Shown here one piece after another: positions 44,220 through 52,500 of a stretch of DNA of 64,000 nucleotides. A program made the translations under genes and the position numbers. Location of the stretch: positions 620,001 to 684,000 of the forward strand of contig NC_018178.1 of NCBI RefSeq assembly GCF_000279145.1, read 5' to 3'. The notes below the pieces were generated by a model that did not search any database, was not told where the DNA came from, and saw only the letters and a list, made by a program, of their open reading frames with translations. This DNA comes from Melioribacter roseus P3M-2. GTDB taxonomy: Bacteria > Bacteroidota > Ignavibacteria > Ignavibacteriales > Melioribacteraceae. How positions within the stretch are numbered: position 1 is the first letter of the stretch; each line of letters begins with the position of its first letter.

Positions 44220-45007
44220 AATTCTTTTTCCCGACGCATACTTGAGATAACATCCACAACATTATCAACGTCCGACCAATATTCACCAATTAAACTAGAT
44301 AATTCATCCAACCCTTGTAATAAAGATGTTTCTTCGTATTCGATCACATCTTCAATTTCAAAATTTTCTAACGAATAATTTTCAGCTAACCATTTAGCCT
44401 TACCAACAAAGCCAATCATTTTATAAAGATTTTGACCGAGTTTTTTAGCTACTTCTTCAGAAACATCACAACTGATTAGATTGTTATCTGTAAGTCGTAT
44501 CATCACTTTAGGTTTTACTCCTCCAACTCTCTCAACCCGTCCATAAATCGAAGTTTCGCCAATAATATAGTGTGTATCTGGAATTTCAATAGATGTTTCC
44601 TTGTTTATTGAAGCTAATGGCTTCTCTTCTAAAGGATTTGCTCTAAATTCGGCGACACAATTTCTTTTTTTTGTAAAATCCGAAATGGTCTTTAATGACC
44701 TAATCGAACTCGATGGAAGTTGAGAAAAGTCATTTTTAGATATGGACGTAGAGATAAGTAATAATGCTGATAATGTAATTTCAGGAATGGTAGATTTAAA
44801 TTTTAATTTGGCACTTCCATTTTCAACATCTACTAAACCAATTATGATTTTTTCTTCATTTAATTCTCTGTTATCTTTTAATATTAATTTTAGTAACGAA
44901 TCTTCAAAAGCAGAGATTACCTCGGCTAAATCTTTTGCACGGATGTTCTCTGGTTTTATATCATCACCAGCAAATCTTAATTCAAATATGTCTTTTAATT
45001 CTGTCAT
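44216..45007 (-). CDS. Partner protein of the PIN nuclease, unknown family
   Basis: This is a 263-residue acidic protein with no recognised domain: FELRFAGDDIKPENIRAKDLAEVISAFEDSLLK at the N-terminus, then a mixed central segment with SKLTFK-like strands (NGSAKLKFKSTIPEITLSAL) and IYGRVERVGGVKPKVMIRL. The C-terminal helix-rich tail (LDELSSLIGEYWSDVDNVVDVISSMRREKE) overlaps the PIN start by four bases. It is three to four times longer than typical VapB antitoxins and lacks an AbrB or RHH start. If it neutralises the PIN protein, it is an atypical antitoxin; it could equally be a regulator or substrate adaptor. Confidence 0.6.
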   Translation of the reverse strand: MTELKDIFELRFAGDDIKPENIRAKDLAEVISAFEDSLLKLILKDNRELNEEKIIIGLVDVENGSAKLKFKSTIPEITLSALLLISTSISKNDFSQLPSSSIRSLKTISDFTKKRNCVAEFRANPLEEKPLASINKETSIEIPDTHYIIGETSIYGRVERVGGVKPKVMIRLTDNNLISCDVSEEVAKKLGQNLYKMIGFVGKAKWLAENYSLENFEIEDVIEYEETSLLQGLDELSSLIGEYWSDVDNVVDVISSMRREKEL

Positions 45008-45030
45008 TTACATTCATATTTTTAATAAAC

Positions 45031-45208
45031 ACATAACGGTGTTGCAACTAAAGCTCCGCCCAAAACTACAATGCTACAATTGCAAACCACCTTTTAATTT
45101 TTAAATAAACTTTGTTCACTAATTCGATTTTAACAACAACCTTACATTGAAACAAATGCCGATAACCGCATCGAAGACGCTGTCGCTGTTGAGGCGCAGG
45201 TTATATGC
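45031..45208 (-). other. attC-like site (A7), long type
   Basis: The minus-strand left end is GCATATAACCTGCGCCTCAACAGCG and the right end is GTTGCAACACCGTTATGTG. Much of the interior is shared with A2, with GATAACCGCATCGAAGA on the plus strand. It separates the PIN pair from the 102-residue ORF. The 96 bases between it and that ORF (45209-45304) hold no gene. Confidence 0.6.
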
Positions 45209-45304
45209 GATAAAATAAAGAGCATAAAACACATAAACAATAAAAATTCAGCTATAAAAATGAACAGTGAAAACATTAACGACAATTTTAAGAGAGCCAA
45301 TGAA

Positions 45305-45613
45305 CTAATCGTTCGTTTTATCTTCTACTTTCCCATATTTCGCAACAAAATCCGCAAAAAGATCTTGGAATATTTCGTCAAAATATTCGTCGATTACTTT
45401 GTACTCTTGATCGAGTTCTGATTTTTTATTTTCGTCAATTTTTAACAAATCATCTGCGCCATTTAATCCTAAAAATTGACGGACACAATATTTACGGAGT
45501 GCCGACAACTCAGCCCTCAATAGTAGATTTTCAAAGAATAAAATACTCATATCTTTGAATGGAAAATGATAATTAACATTTTCAAATTTTTTGAGAAGCT
45601 CATCGGTGTTCAT
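45305..45613 (-). CDS. Small cassette-encoded protein of unknown function
   Basis: This is a 102-residue protein from the ATG at 45613 with a GAGG ribosome site. It is acidic, helical and rich in aromatic residues (FKDMSILFFENLLLRAELSALRKYC, then EYKVIDEYFDEIFQDLFADF). No known motif is seen. Its leader (GTTATATGC, then a short AT-rich spacer and start codon) follows the pattern shared by the other cassette genes. Function unknown. Confidence 0.45.
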   Translation of the reverse strand: MNTDELLKKFENVNYHFPFKDMSILFFENLLLRAELSALRKYCVRQFLGLNGADDLLKIDENKKSELDQEYKVIDEYFDEIFQDLFADFVAKYGKVEDKTND

Positions 45614-45635
45614 AATATTCCTCAATTACTTTTAA

Positions 45636-45696
45636 GCATATAACTTTTATTTAACCCGCCAAAATTCCGTATAGTATGCATGGCGGTTCTGCATAC
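45636..45696 (-). other. Short attC-like site next to integrase fragment (A8)
   Basis: This is nearly identical to A0 3' of intI: minus-strand GAACCGCC, the GGCGGGTTAAAT arm, and an outer GTTATATGC. The 12-bp hairpin is reduced to an 8-bp core (GTATGCAT/CTGCATAC) with one mismatch. Confidence 0.55.
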
Positions 45697-45921
45697 AATA
45701 TGCATTTATTATTAAACAAAATAAGACGCTTAATCCGGCCGATGTATGCTTCTGTCTTTAGACCGCAGCGGTTCTTTATTAGCGCCATCCTTACTTGATT
45801 AAGAAGTTTGGGCTTGTCTTTAGTTTCTTTGAAGGTCATTAATTGTCCCCTCGATTCCCTCAATACACATATTTTAATGAGAAATTAACCAAATCTAAAA
45901 ATAATGTCAATCAAATATTTT
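45642..45921 (-). repeat. Deleted integrase-attC unit, copy 2
   Basis: This is the second deleted integrase unit, matching 41079-41356. It includes the 5' leader, about 45 integrase codons and the short attC-like hairpin. It ends at the right border of the array; the sequence beyond (GGAATGCGCGCC) is unlike the first copy. Confidence 0.8.
45651..45863 (-). pseudogene. Truncated integrase-like fragment (N-terminal only), second copy
   Basis: This is a 70-codon ORF. Residues from about 9 repeat the intI N-terminus ([18 protein letters not shown], then KTEAYIGRIKRLILFNNK), with one codon missing compared with KTEEAYIG in the full copy, then continue into the hairpin. There is no catalytic domain. 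It is the first module at the right end of the array. Confidence 0.85.
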
Positions 45922-46082
45922 GGAATGCGCGCCGGAAACCGGCTTATCATGTAAAATAAACCGAAGGGATTTTTTAAGCGGTCTTTTTCTTTTACTCAAT
46001 TTCACAAACTTAAGACGGGACTTGCCGTTCTTAAATTTGTTTTTGCCTTTCCGCCGGCCCCCGGTCATAAAATTTTTAAAAC

Positions 46083-46117
46083 AAAAAAGCCCTGCAAATT
46101 TTAATCTGCAAGGCTTT
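46083..46117 (-). terminator. Rho-independent terminator after tRNA-Lys
   Basis: On the minus strand an 11-bp stem (AAAGCCTTGCA with TGCAGGGCTTT, one T-G pair) has a 10-base AT-rich loop. It is followed by a run of T (minus strand TTTTTTG). It lies seven bases after the tRNA 3' end. Confidence 0.85.
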
Positions 46118-46123
46118 GAAAAG

Positions 46124-46195
46124 TGAGCGCGGGTGGGATCGAACCACCGACCCTCTGCTTAAAAGGCAGATGCTCTACCCCTGAGCTACGCGCCC
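46124..46195 (-). tRNA. tRNA-Lys (anticodon TTT)
   Basis: The cloverleaf reads GGGCGCG (acceptor), TAGCTCAG..GGGTAGAGCA (D arm), TCTGC-CTTTTAA-GCAGA (anticodon stem-loop, anticodon TTT), GGTGGTTCGATCCCACC (T arm) and CGCGCTC plus discriminator A. CCA is not encoded. The gene lies at the right edge of the integron region, where the base composition returns to the core type. tRNA genes are frequent integration sites, but no partial copy of this tRNA is visible at the left edge of the island. Confidence 0.95.
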
Positions 46196-46217
46196 GCCGT
46201 AATTTCAAAAAAAATTT

Positions 46218-46258
46218 CCCGCCTTTGGCGGGATGCATTTACAAATGCATCATTTTTT
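46218..46258 (+). terminator. Double hairpin with T run upstream of the NtrC-type gene
   Basis: CCCGCC-TTT-GGCGGG (46218-46232) is followed by an 8-bp stem, GATGCATT/AATGCATC (46232-46251), and then TTTTTT. It looks like a terminator for plus-strand transcripts. No plus-strand gene ends here, so it may insulate the kinase operon. The rest of 46196-46497 holds the presumed promoter and no gene. Confidence 0.5.
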
Positions 46259-46497
46259 GAGTCAACAAATATATGGTTTACGAAAATAAAATACAACTGT
46301 TTCAATTTATACCGCGTCAATTTTTTCCATTTTTATAACAATAATGCGGAAAAACTTCGCAGGCAAACGACTTTAAGTTTAAAGTGTGACAAAGAGAACA
46401 TTAATTAGCGCCGGAGCCGCTCAATCCCTTTTAACAAATGGTTTTATCCCCGATTTTTTTTTATATTGTTCAACAACTTATTTTCCCGATTGCAAAT

Positions 46498-47841
46498 ATG
46501 AAAGACGCCAAAATATTAATAGCCGACGACGACGAAACTTTGTGTTACCTTCTGAAAGAAGAGCTGGTAAACGAAGGCTATCGCGTCGACGTCGTATACG
46601 ACGGCAAGTTTGCCATCGAGAAACTCAAATCGATTCCTTACGACATCATCCTGCTCGACCTCGAAATGAAAGAAGTCCACGGCGAAACCGTGCTCGAATA
46701 CGTAATGGAAAATCATCCCTCCACGCAGATAATCGTATTGACGGCTAAATCCGACGTGCGTACGGCTATCGACTGCATCAAAAAAGGCGCATACGATTTC
46801 ATTACCAAACCGTACGAATTCGGTCAGCTCTGCGTTACTATCGAACGAGCCATGGAGCATAAAGATTTAATTGTCAAAAACAAAATCCTGTCTTCGAAAG
46901 TCAGTCAGGCATACGCCGGTTCGATCGTAGGCGAAAGCGAAGCCATCAAAGACGTAATCCGCCTTGCCGAAAAAGCCGCCCGCTCGGATTCAAATATATT
47001 GCTCGAAGGCGAAACGGGGACGGGTAAGGAATTGTTCGCCGAGTTTATACATAAAAATTCCGAAAGAGCTTCCAAACCGTTCGTAGCAATCAATTGCGCG
47101 TCGCTGCCCGACCAGTTGATCGAAAGCGAATTGTTCGGCTACGAAAAAGGCGCTTTTACGGACGCCAAAACTTCCAAACAGGGACTGGTCGAAATTGCCG
47201 ACGGAGGCACTCTATTTCTCGACGAAATCGGGGAATTGAGTCTTACGCTTCAACCCAAACTGCTGAGATTCCTCGAAAACGGCGAGTTCAGAAGAATCGG
47301 CGGCGTTTCGAATCTGAAATCGAACGTGCGCGTTATCGGCGCTACGAACAAAAATTTGATGGAAGAAGCGGAAAATAAAAATTTCCGGCGCGACCTCCTT
47401 TTCAGACTCAATGTTATTACTCTTACGATTCCCCCTCTGCGCGAACGACAGAACGACGTTCTTCTGCTGGCGGAATATTTCTTGAGAAAGAAATCGCCCG
47501 TCAGATCGATCAAAAAATTATCCGACAACGCGCGGAAAGCGCTCCTCCGGTATAATTTTCCGGGCAACGTGCGCGAACTCGAACATATGATCGAAAGAGC
47601 AATCATCTTTTCGGAAGGCAACGTTATCGAGCCGAAGGATTTGAACATACCGAAAGACGATTTCGACTTCAGTAAATTTTCGGAAGACGACGGCGACTTT
47701 CCTACGCTCGAAGAACTCGAAAAAATCCATATCAAAAAAGCGTTGGACAAATTCCAGTGGAACCGGGAAAATACCGCCCGGGCGCTCGGAATAAGCCAGA
47801 AAACGCTCTACTCGAAGATTATCAAGTACAAACTGAAATAA
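46498..47841 (+). CDS. NtrC-family sigma-54-dependent response regulator
   Basis: This is a 447-residue protein from the ATG at 46498; a longer frame to 46438 lacks a ribosome site. The receiver domain (ILIADDDETLCYLLKEEL; phospho-Asp in IILLDLEMK) spans 1-120. The AAA+ domain has Walker A GETGTGKELF, a GAFTDA in place of the usual GAFTGA sigma-54 contact loop, Walker B GGTLFLDEIGE and the sensor-II region. A Fis-type HTH ends the protein (ENTARALGISQKTLYSKI). It activates sigma-54 promoters when phosphorylated. The kinase gene follows after one base. Confidence 0.92.
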   Translation: MKDAKILIADDDETLCYLLKEELVNEGYRVDVVYDGKFAIEKLKSIPYDIILLDLEMKEVHGETVLEYVMENHPSTQIIVLTAKSDVRTAIDCIKKGAYDFITKPYEFGQLCVTIERAMEHKDLIVKNKILSSKVSQAYAGSIVGESEAIKDVIRLAEKAARSDSNILLEGETGTGKELFAEFIHKNSERASKPFVAINCASLPDQLIESELFGYEKGAFTDAKTSKQGLVEIADGGTLFLDEIGELSLTLQPKLLRFLENGEFRRIGGVSNLKSNVRVIGATNKNLMEEAENKNFRRDLLFRLNVITLTIPPLRERQNDVLLLAEYFLRKKSPVRSIKKLSDNARKALLRYNFPGNVRELEHMIERAIIFSEGNVIEPKDLNIPKDDFDFSKFSEDDGDFPTLEELEKIHIKKALDKFQWNRENTARALGISQKTLYSKIIKYKLK

Positions 47842-47842
47842 A

Positions 47843-48925
47843 ATGGCTAATCAAAATTTATCGGCGGCGCGCCTTTCGCACGACCTGAATAATATTATCA
47901 CACGCATTTTGAACAGCCTCGAAGCGCTTAAAAAGAAAGTAGCCAATTACGACGAAGTGGCGCCGATAATTAACAGTATCGAGAACAGCGCGTTTATGGC
48001 CGCCGAAATAATGGAAGACATTCAAGCCGAATCGAAAGGGAAACCGCATCGCAAAAAGAAAATCGACGTCAATAAATTAATCGAAGTCCTTGTTTCAACC
48101 GTAAGCCTCAGCCTTAAAAACAAAATAAAATTCAATCTCAAACTTCAGCCCGATCTCTATCCCCTGGAAGGGCGTTATTCCGATTTCTACAGAATTTTGC
48201 TGAACCTGATCGTAAATGCGGTCGAAGCAATCGGCAATCGGGGCGCCGTTACCATTGCCACTTCGAATATCGGAATGACAGACCGCGCGGGTTCGTCCGA
48301 TTTGTTCGACACGCAGCCTTATGTGCAAATCAAAATATCGGACAACGGCGCGGGCATTGATCCCGAAATAATTCCTTTTATTTTCGACGAGAATTTTTCG
48401 ACCAAGTCGAAAGTCAAAAACAGGGGCTTCGGCTTGGCAATCGTCAAGCAAATAGTGGATAATTACGAAGGCACAATCAAAGTGTCGAGCGAGAAAGGGA
48501 AAGGAAGCGAATTTTTGATTGCATTTCCTTCCTCCGGTCATTCGAAAACAAAAACTTCAGCGAAAGAAAAGCATATACTGCTTGTCGAAGACGAGGACGT
48601 TCTACTGGAATTGTTGAGCGAGCTGCTCGAGTCGTACGGTTATAAAATAACCGCCGCTTCGGACGGCAAGGGTTTGTTCAAGAAATACGATCCCAACAAT
48701 CCGCCCGACCTTCTGATAATCGATCAGAAACTGCCCGATATCGACGGCGTCGAATGCGTAAGAAAATTAAGAACGATGAACAAAACCGTTCCGGTCATTC
48801 TTGCCTCCGGCTCTCAAACGGATTACAGCGCGGATCTGGACATTAACGAAATCATCAACAAAACGATTCACAAGCCTTATAACTTCGAGGAAATCCTTTC
48901 AATGGTAAGAGAGTTAATCGGTTAG
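47843..48925 (+). CDS. Small hybrid histidine kinase (DHp-ATPase-receiver)
   Basis: This is a 360-residue soluble protein. It begins with a dimerisation domain whose His is in RLSHDLNNIITRI. It has an ATPase domain with N box ILLNLIVNAVEAIG, G1 SDNGAGID and G2 RGFGLAIVKQI, then a receiver (HILLVEDEDVLLELL; phospho-Asp in LLIIDQKLPDIDG; Lys in IHKPYN). There is no sensor domain before the DHp domain, so input must come from a partner. It begins one base after the NtrC-type regulator, so the two form a pair or share a phosphorelay. Its stop codon overlaps the stop of the convergent gene by four bases. Confidence 0.9.
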   Translation: MANQNLSAARLSHDLNNIITRILNSLEALKKKVANYDEVAPIINSIENSAFMAAEIMEDIQAESKGKPHRKKKIDVNKLIEVLVSTVSLSLKNKIKFNLKLQPDLYPLEGRYSDFYRILLNLIVNAVEAIGNRGAVTIATSNIGMTDRAGSSDLFDTQPYVQIKISDNGAGIDPEIIPFIFDENFSTKSKVKNRGFGLAIVKQIVDNYEGTIKVSSEKGKGSEFLIAFPSSGHSKTKTSAKEKHILLVEDEDVLLELLSELLESYGYKITAASDGKGLFKKYDPNNPPDLLIIDQKLPDIDGVECVRKLRTMNKTVPVILASGSQTDYSADLDINEIINKTIHKPYNFEEILSMVRELIG

Positions 48926-49596
48926 TTTTCCGTCCCGCCCGATTCGAGGTCGATAATATTCAGATCGTTTACGTAAGGCGTTATGACGGGTTTTTTAATC
49001 GAACCGAGTTTTTCGAGAACAGCGATTATATCCCGCGCGGCGTTTTCTATAAATTCAATCCTTTTAAGAACCGCTTCCCTCGAAAAATTTTCTTTCGACA
49101 TCTCGCGCCTTATGGCGGCGGTGGAAAGATTAATCAACGTCAGCGGCTGTTTGATTTCGTGATTTGCCGTAACAACCGTAGCCGCGTAAGTTTTGATTTT
49201 TTCGATTTCGATAAGGAACTTGTTGGTTTCGCTGAAACGGAGCGCCGATTTTATACGCGCCACAAGTTCGGTGCGGTTGAACGGCTTTTTGATATAATCG
49301 AACGCTCCCGCCTGCAAACCTTCTTTAAGGTTCTCCGCTTCGGTAAGCGCGGTCAATAAAATTATGGGTATCTGTTTCGTCTCTTCGTTGTTCGTAAGAG
49401 TTTTGCAAACCTCGTAGCCCGAAATTCCCGGCATCATAATATCGAGCAGAATCAAATCGGGCTTTTCTTCGATCGCCTTCTTTATGCCCATATTTCCGTC
49501 GTAAGCTTTTATTACTTCGAAACCTTCCTGTTCGAGCCTGTCCTGTAGCAGAAACACATTATCGGGATAATCGTCGATTACAAGAATCTTTTTCAT
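48922..49596 (-). CDS. Response regulator fused to a DHp-like helix domain without ATPase
   Basis: This is a 224-residue protein. The receiver domain (ILVIDDYPDNVFLL; phospho-Asp in LILLDIMMP; switch Lys in YIKKPFN) is followed by a helical domain with an H-box-like VTANHEIKQPLTLINL and a second helix. The His is present, but the ATP-binding domain that normally follows is absent and the protein ends soon after. It could serve as a phosphotransfer partner, phosphatase or scaffold for the 1151-residue kinase encoded just upstream, whose gene overlaps it by four bases (ATGA). The arrangement is uncommon. Confidence 0.85.
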   Translation of the reverse strand: MKKILVIDDYPDNVFLLQDRLEQEGFEVIKAYDGNMGIKKAIEEKPDLILLDIMMPGISGYEVCKTLTNNEETKQIPIILLTALTEAENLKEGLQAGAFDYIKKPFNRTELVARIKSALRFSETNKFLIEIEKIKTYAATVVTANHEIKQPLTLINLSTAAIRREMSKENFSREAVLKRIEFIENAARDIIAVLEKLGSIKKPVITPYVNDLNIIDLESGGTEN

Positions 49597-52500
49597 TTGA
49601 CGCTCTTGCTTTGAAGTATGGTTTTCATTTTAGCCGAAAGCAGCGAAAATTCGACCGGTTTTGTAATCAGGTCGTCGAAGCCGTTTTTTTCGATTACTTC
49701 TTTGTTTTCGAGCATGGCGTAGGCGGTAAGAGCAATCACGGGAATCGAAGCCGTTCTGCTCTCGGCTCTGATCTTTTTAATCGTTTCGAAACCGTCCATC
49801 ATCGGCATCATTATATCGAGGAAAATCAAATCGGGTTCCACATGATTCAGCGTTAAAAGGCATTCCATTCCGTTGTGAGCGAAGATGGCGTTGCATCCGA
49901 GCTGCTTGACGAATTCCCCGATTGTAAAAAGCGCGTCCTGATCGTCGTCTACGATCAATACCGTCGGTTTGATTTCTTTAACCGGAATTTGATCGACCGC
50001 TTTTTCGGCGTCATCCGTTTCGATCAGTTTTTCCTTGAGCTGTTCGTTGTCGATTTTAATTCTGTCGCGGATTACTTTGAGAATATCGAGAGGATGATTT
50101 TTTTCTCTGAGAGCGACCGAATTCATTACGCGCGACAATTCGCCCGGATTCAGCTTTTCAAGATCCTCGGGAAGCACGAATACGATAATCGTATTGCGCG
50201 TAAAGACGCTTTGCCGAATCATTGCAGCGAACAATATTGCGTCTGTAACGAAAGATTCTACGTCGATAAAAAATATCTGCGTAGAATTAAAATCGAGAGC
50301 GCCCATTGCCGCCTCGAGGTTCGATTTGTATTCGATTTCCGGAAAGCCTTCGTTTTTCAATTTGTCGAATACTTCTTTCTTTTTATCCACCCAGAAAAGA
50401 GCGTCGTTTTTTTTGCCGAGATAATTTTCAATTTCCAGGGTCAATTTTTTCAGCGACGCAGCCGATACCGGTTTAACCGTAAAATCGAATATATTGGGTA
50501 TCCAGCCTACTTTTTGGTCTTCCAGCACGGTAAGGATTATAGCGGGAATGTTTCGGTATTCGCCCGTCTTCAATGTGAAAAGCGCTTCCCATTCTTTGCC
50601 GCGGTCGTCGATATTGCCGATTATAAACAGGTCGGGCCGGCGCTCCGTCTTCAGTTCGGACAAATTCCCGGTATTGATATCATTCACGTCGTAATCATAC
50701 GACGTAAGATAATCCGCAATTAATTTATATGTGTTTTTATTGGCGGTTATTATTGCGGCGCATTTTTTACGGATTTCTTCCCCCTGTTTAACGGGCTCGG
50801 CTTCCGATTCTATTATGTCGATTATTACGTCCTTAAGAACAAAGGAAAAACGCGATCCTTCGCCGGTTTTCGATTCGAGTTCAATTTCCGAATCCATCAA
50901 TTCCAGAAAATGTTTTGCGATCGAGAGACCGAGACCGGCTCCGCCGTATTTTCGCGATGCGCCGGTATCGATTCTGCCGAATTCTTCGAATATCCTTCCC
51001 CTGTTTTCTTCCGAAATGCCTATGCCCGTATCTTCCACTTCAAAATAGAGCGAGGCTTCGTCGCTCTGTTCCACTTTCAGTTTGACATATCCCTTTTCGG
51101 TAAATTTAAATGCATTGACCAATAAATTGGAAAGGATCTGTTCGAGTTTCGAACGGTCCGTCTCTACAATAAAATCGACGTTTTCAGGAAAGTCAACAAT
51201 AAATTTGAGATTTTTTTCGTCCGCTATTTGTTCGACCTCGATAAGGATATCGTCTATTAATTCCGACAATAAAAATCTCTCTTTGTTCAATTCCAGTTTG
51301 CCGGCGTCAACTTTCGAAAAATCGAGGATGTTATTAATCAGTCTCAAAAGTTTTCTGCCGTTTCTCAAAATCACTTTTAATTTTTTGCCGCTCTTTTCCG
51401 AATGAATTTCCTTTAACATCAATTCCGTCAGTCCGAGTATCGATATCAGCGGCGTTCTCAATTCGTGGGACATGTTGGCAAGAAAGCGCGATTTGATGTC
51501 GGAAAGTTCGACGGCTTTTTTTCTTTCCTTTTCCAGTTCTTCGGCTTTTTGCTTTAATTCCAGATGAAGCTGTTTCAATTCTTTGTTTTGCGATTGATAT
51601 TCTTCGTTAAGGCGTCTCAACTCGCCGACAATATTTTCGAGCTGTTGTAAAGAACGCGCGTTTACCAGTCCGATTGCAAGCTGTTCCTGAATATTATTCA
51701 GATAAATTTTAATGTCTTTTTCCGGCAATTTTTCCGACGCCAGTTCCAATACGGCAACTGTCTTATCGTTATAAATTATCGGGTATAAGAGCAGATAACG
51801 AATTTTGATGGCGCTAAGTCCGGTTTTTATTTCGGGATGATTTTCATCGAACGTAAGTTCAACGGTTTCGCCTTTCTCAATTGTTTGTTTGAGATAAGCG
51901 GCGGGCTTTTCGATCGAATCCTTGTCGATTCCGTAAGAGGCGCCGACGACCAATTTGTTTTTATCGACTATATGTATTACTCCGAAACCGATTTGAGTCG
52001 TTTTGATAATTTTATTCAACGCTGCGTCGCATATTTCATCGAGCGTGGGATTCCTGTTTATCAGTTTAATAAATTCGGTGTATTCCCTCTCGGCGTTTTC
52101 TTTTTCGTTTATCACGTCGAGCATTTTATTGAAGGCCTCACCGAGTTTTCCGATTTCGTCTTTAGTAATAATGCGCGCTCTGTGATTTAAATCCCCTCGC
52201 GCCGTAATCTCGGCGGCTTCGTCGAGTATCGATATTTGCTTTCTGAATTTATAAGTAAAAATAAGAACGATAATGAACGTGAAGGCGCCGCCCGATACGA
52301 CAATCAGAATCACAACGTTCTTTAGCGTATTTCTGAAATTCACTCCTTCTTCGAAAGTGTCGAATGTAAGAAATGAAAATTTTCCGGAAGGAGTAATAAT
52401 TTGTCTGGGAGCGTAAATAGAAGCGCTGAAATCGATCTCGTCCGATTCTTCGCTGAATATATCGTAGTTGTTTTTGTATTTGAGAATTTCGACGGCTTTG

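Larger units (their letters stand above)
37469..45921. mobile_element. Chromosomal integron with cassette array (includes intI)
   Basis: This region holds a full integron integrase, two internally deleted integrase-like copies, nine attC-like sites and about eight AT-rich cassette ORFs, all read leftward. The attC-like sites fall into two types. Short hairpin sites lie 3' of each integrase copy; long sites of about 100-275 bp lie at the 3' ends of the other ORFs. Each ORF starts shortly after the right end of one attC-like site (minus-strand GTTATRYG-type motif) and stops at the left end of the next. The array runs from the end of the metal operon to about 200 bases before a tRNA-Lys gene. 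Confidence 0.8.

Noticed and set aside
38700-46100. The repeated spacers as a CRISPR array
   Set aside because: The spacing is irregular (hundreds of bases to more than 1 kb), the units are attC-like and there are no cas genes.
45920-46126. 68-codon plus-strand frame
   Set aside because: It covers the array border and the tRNA terminator, and the residues are mainly a reading of hairpin DNA.
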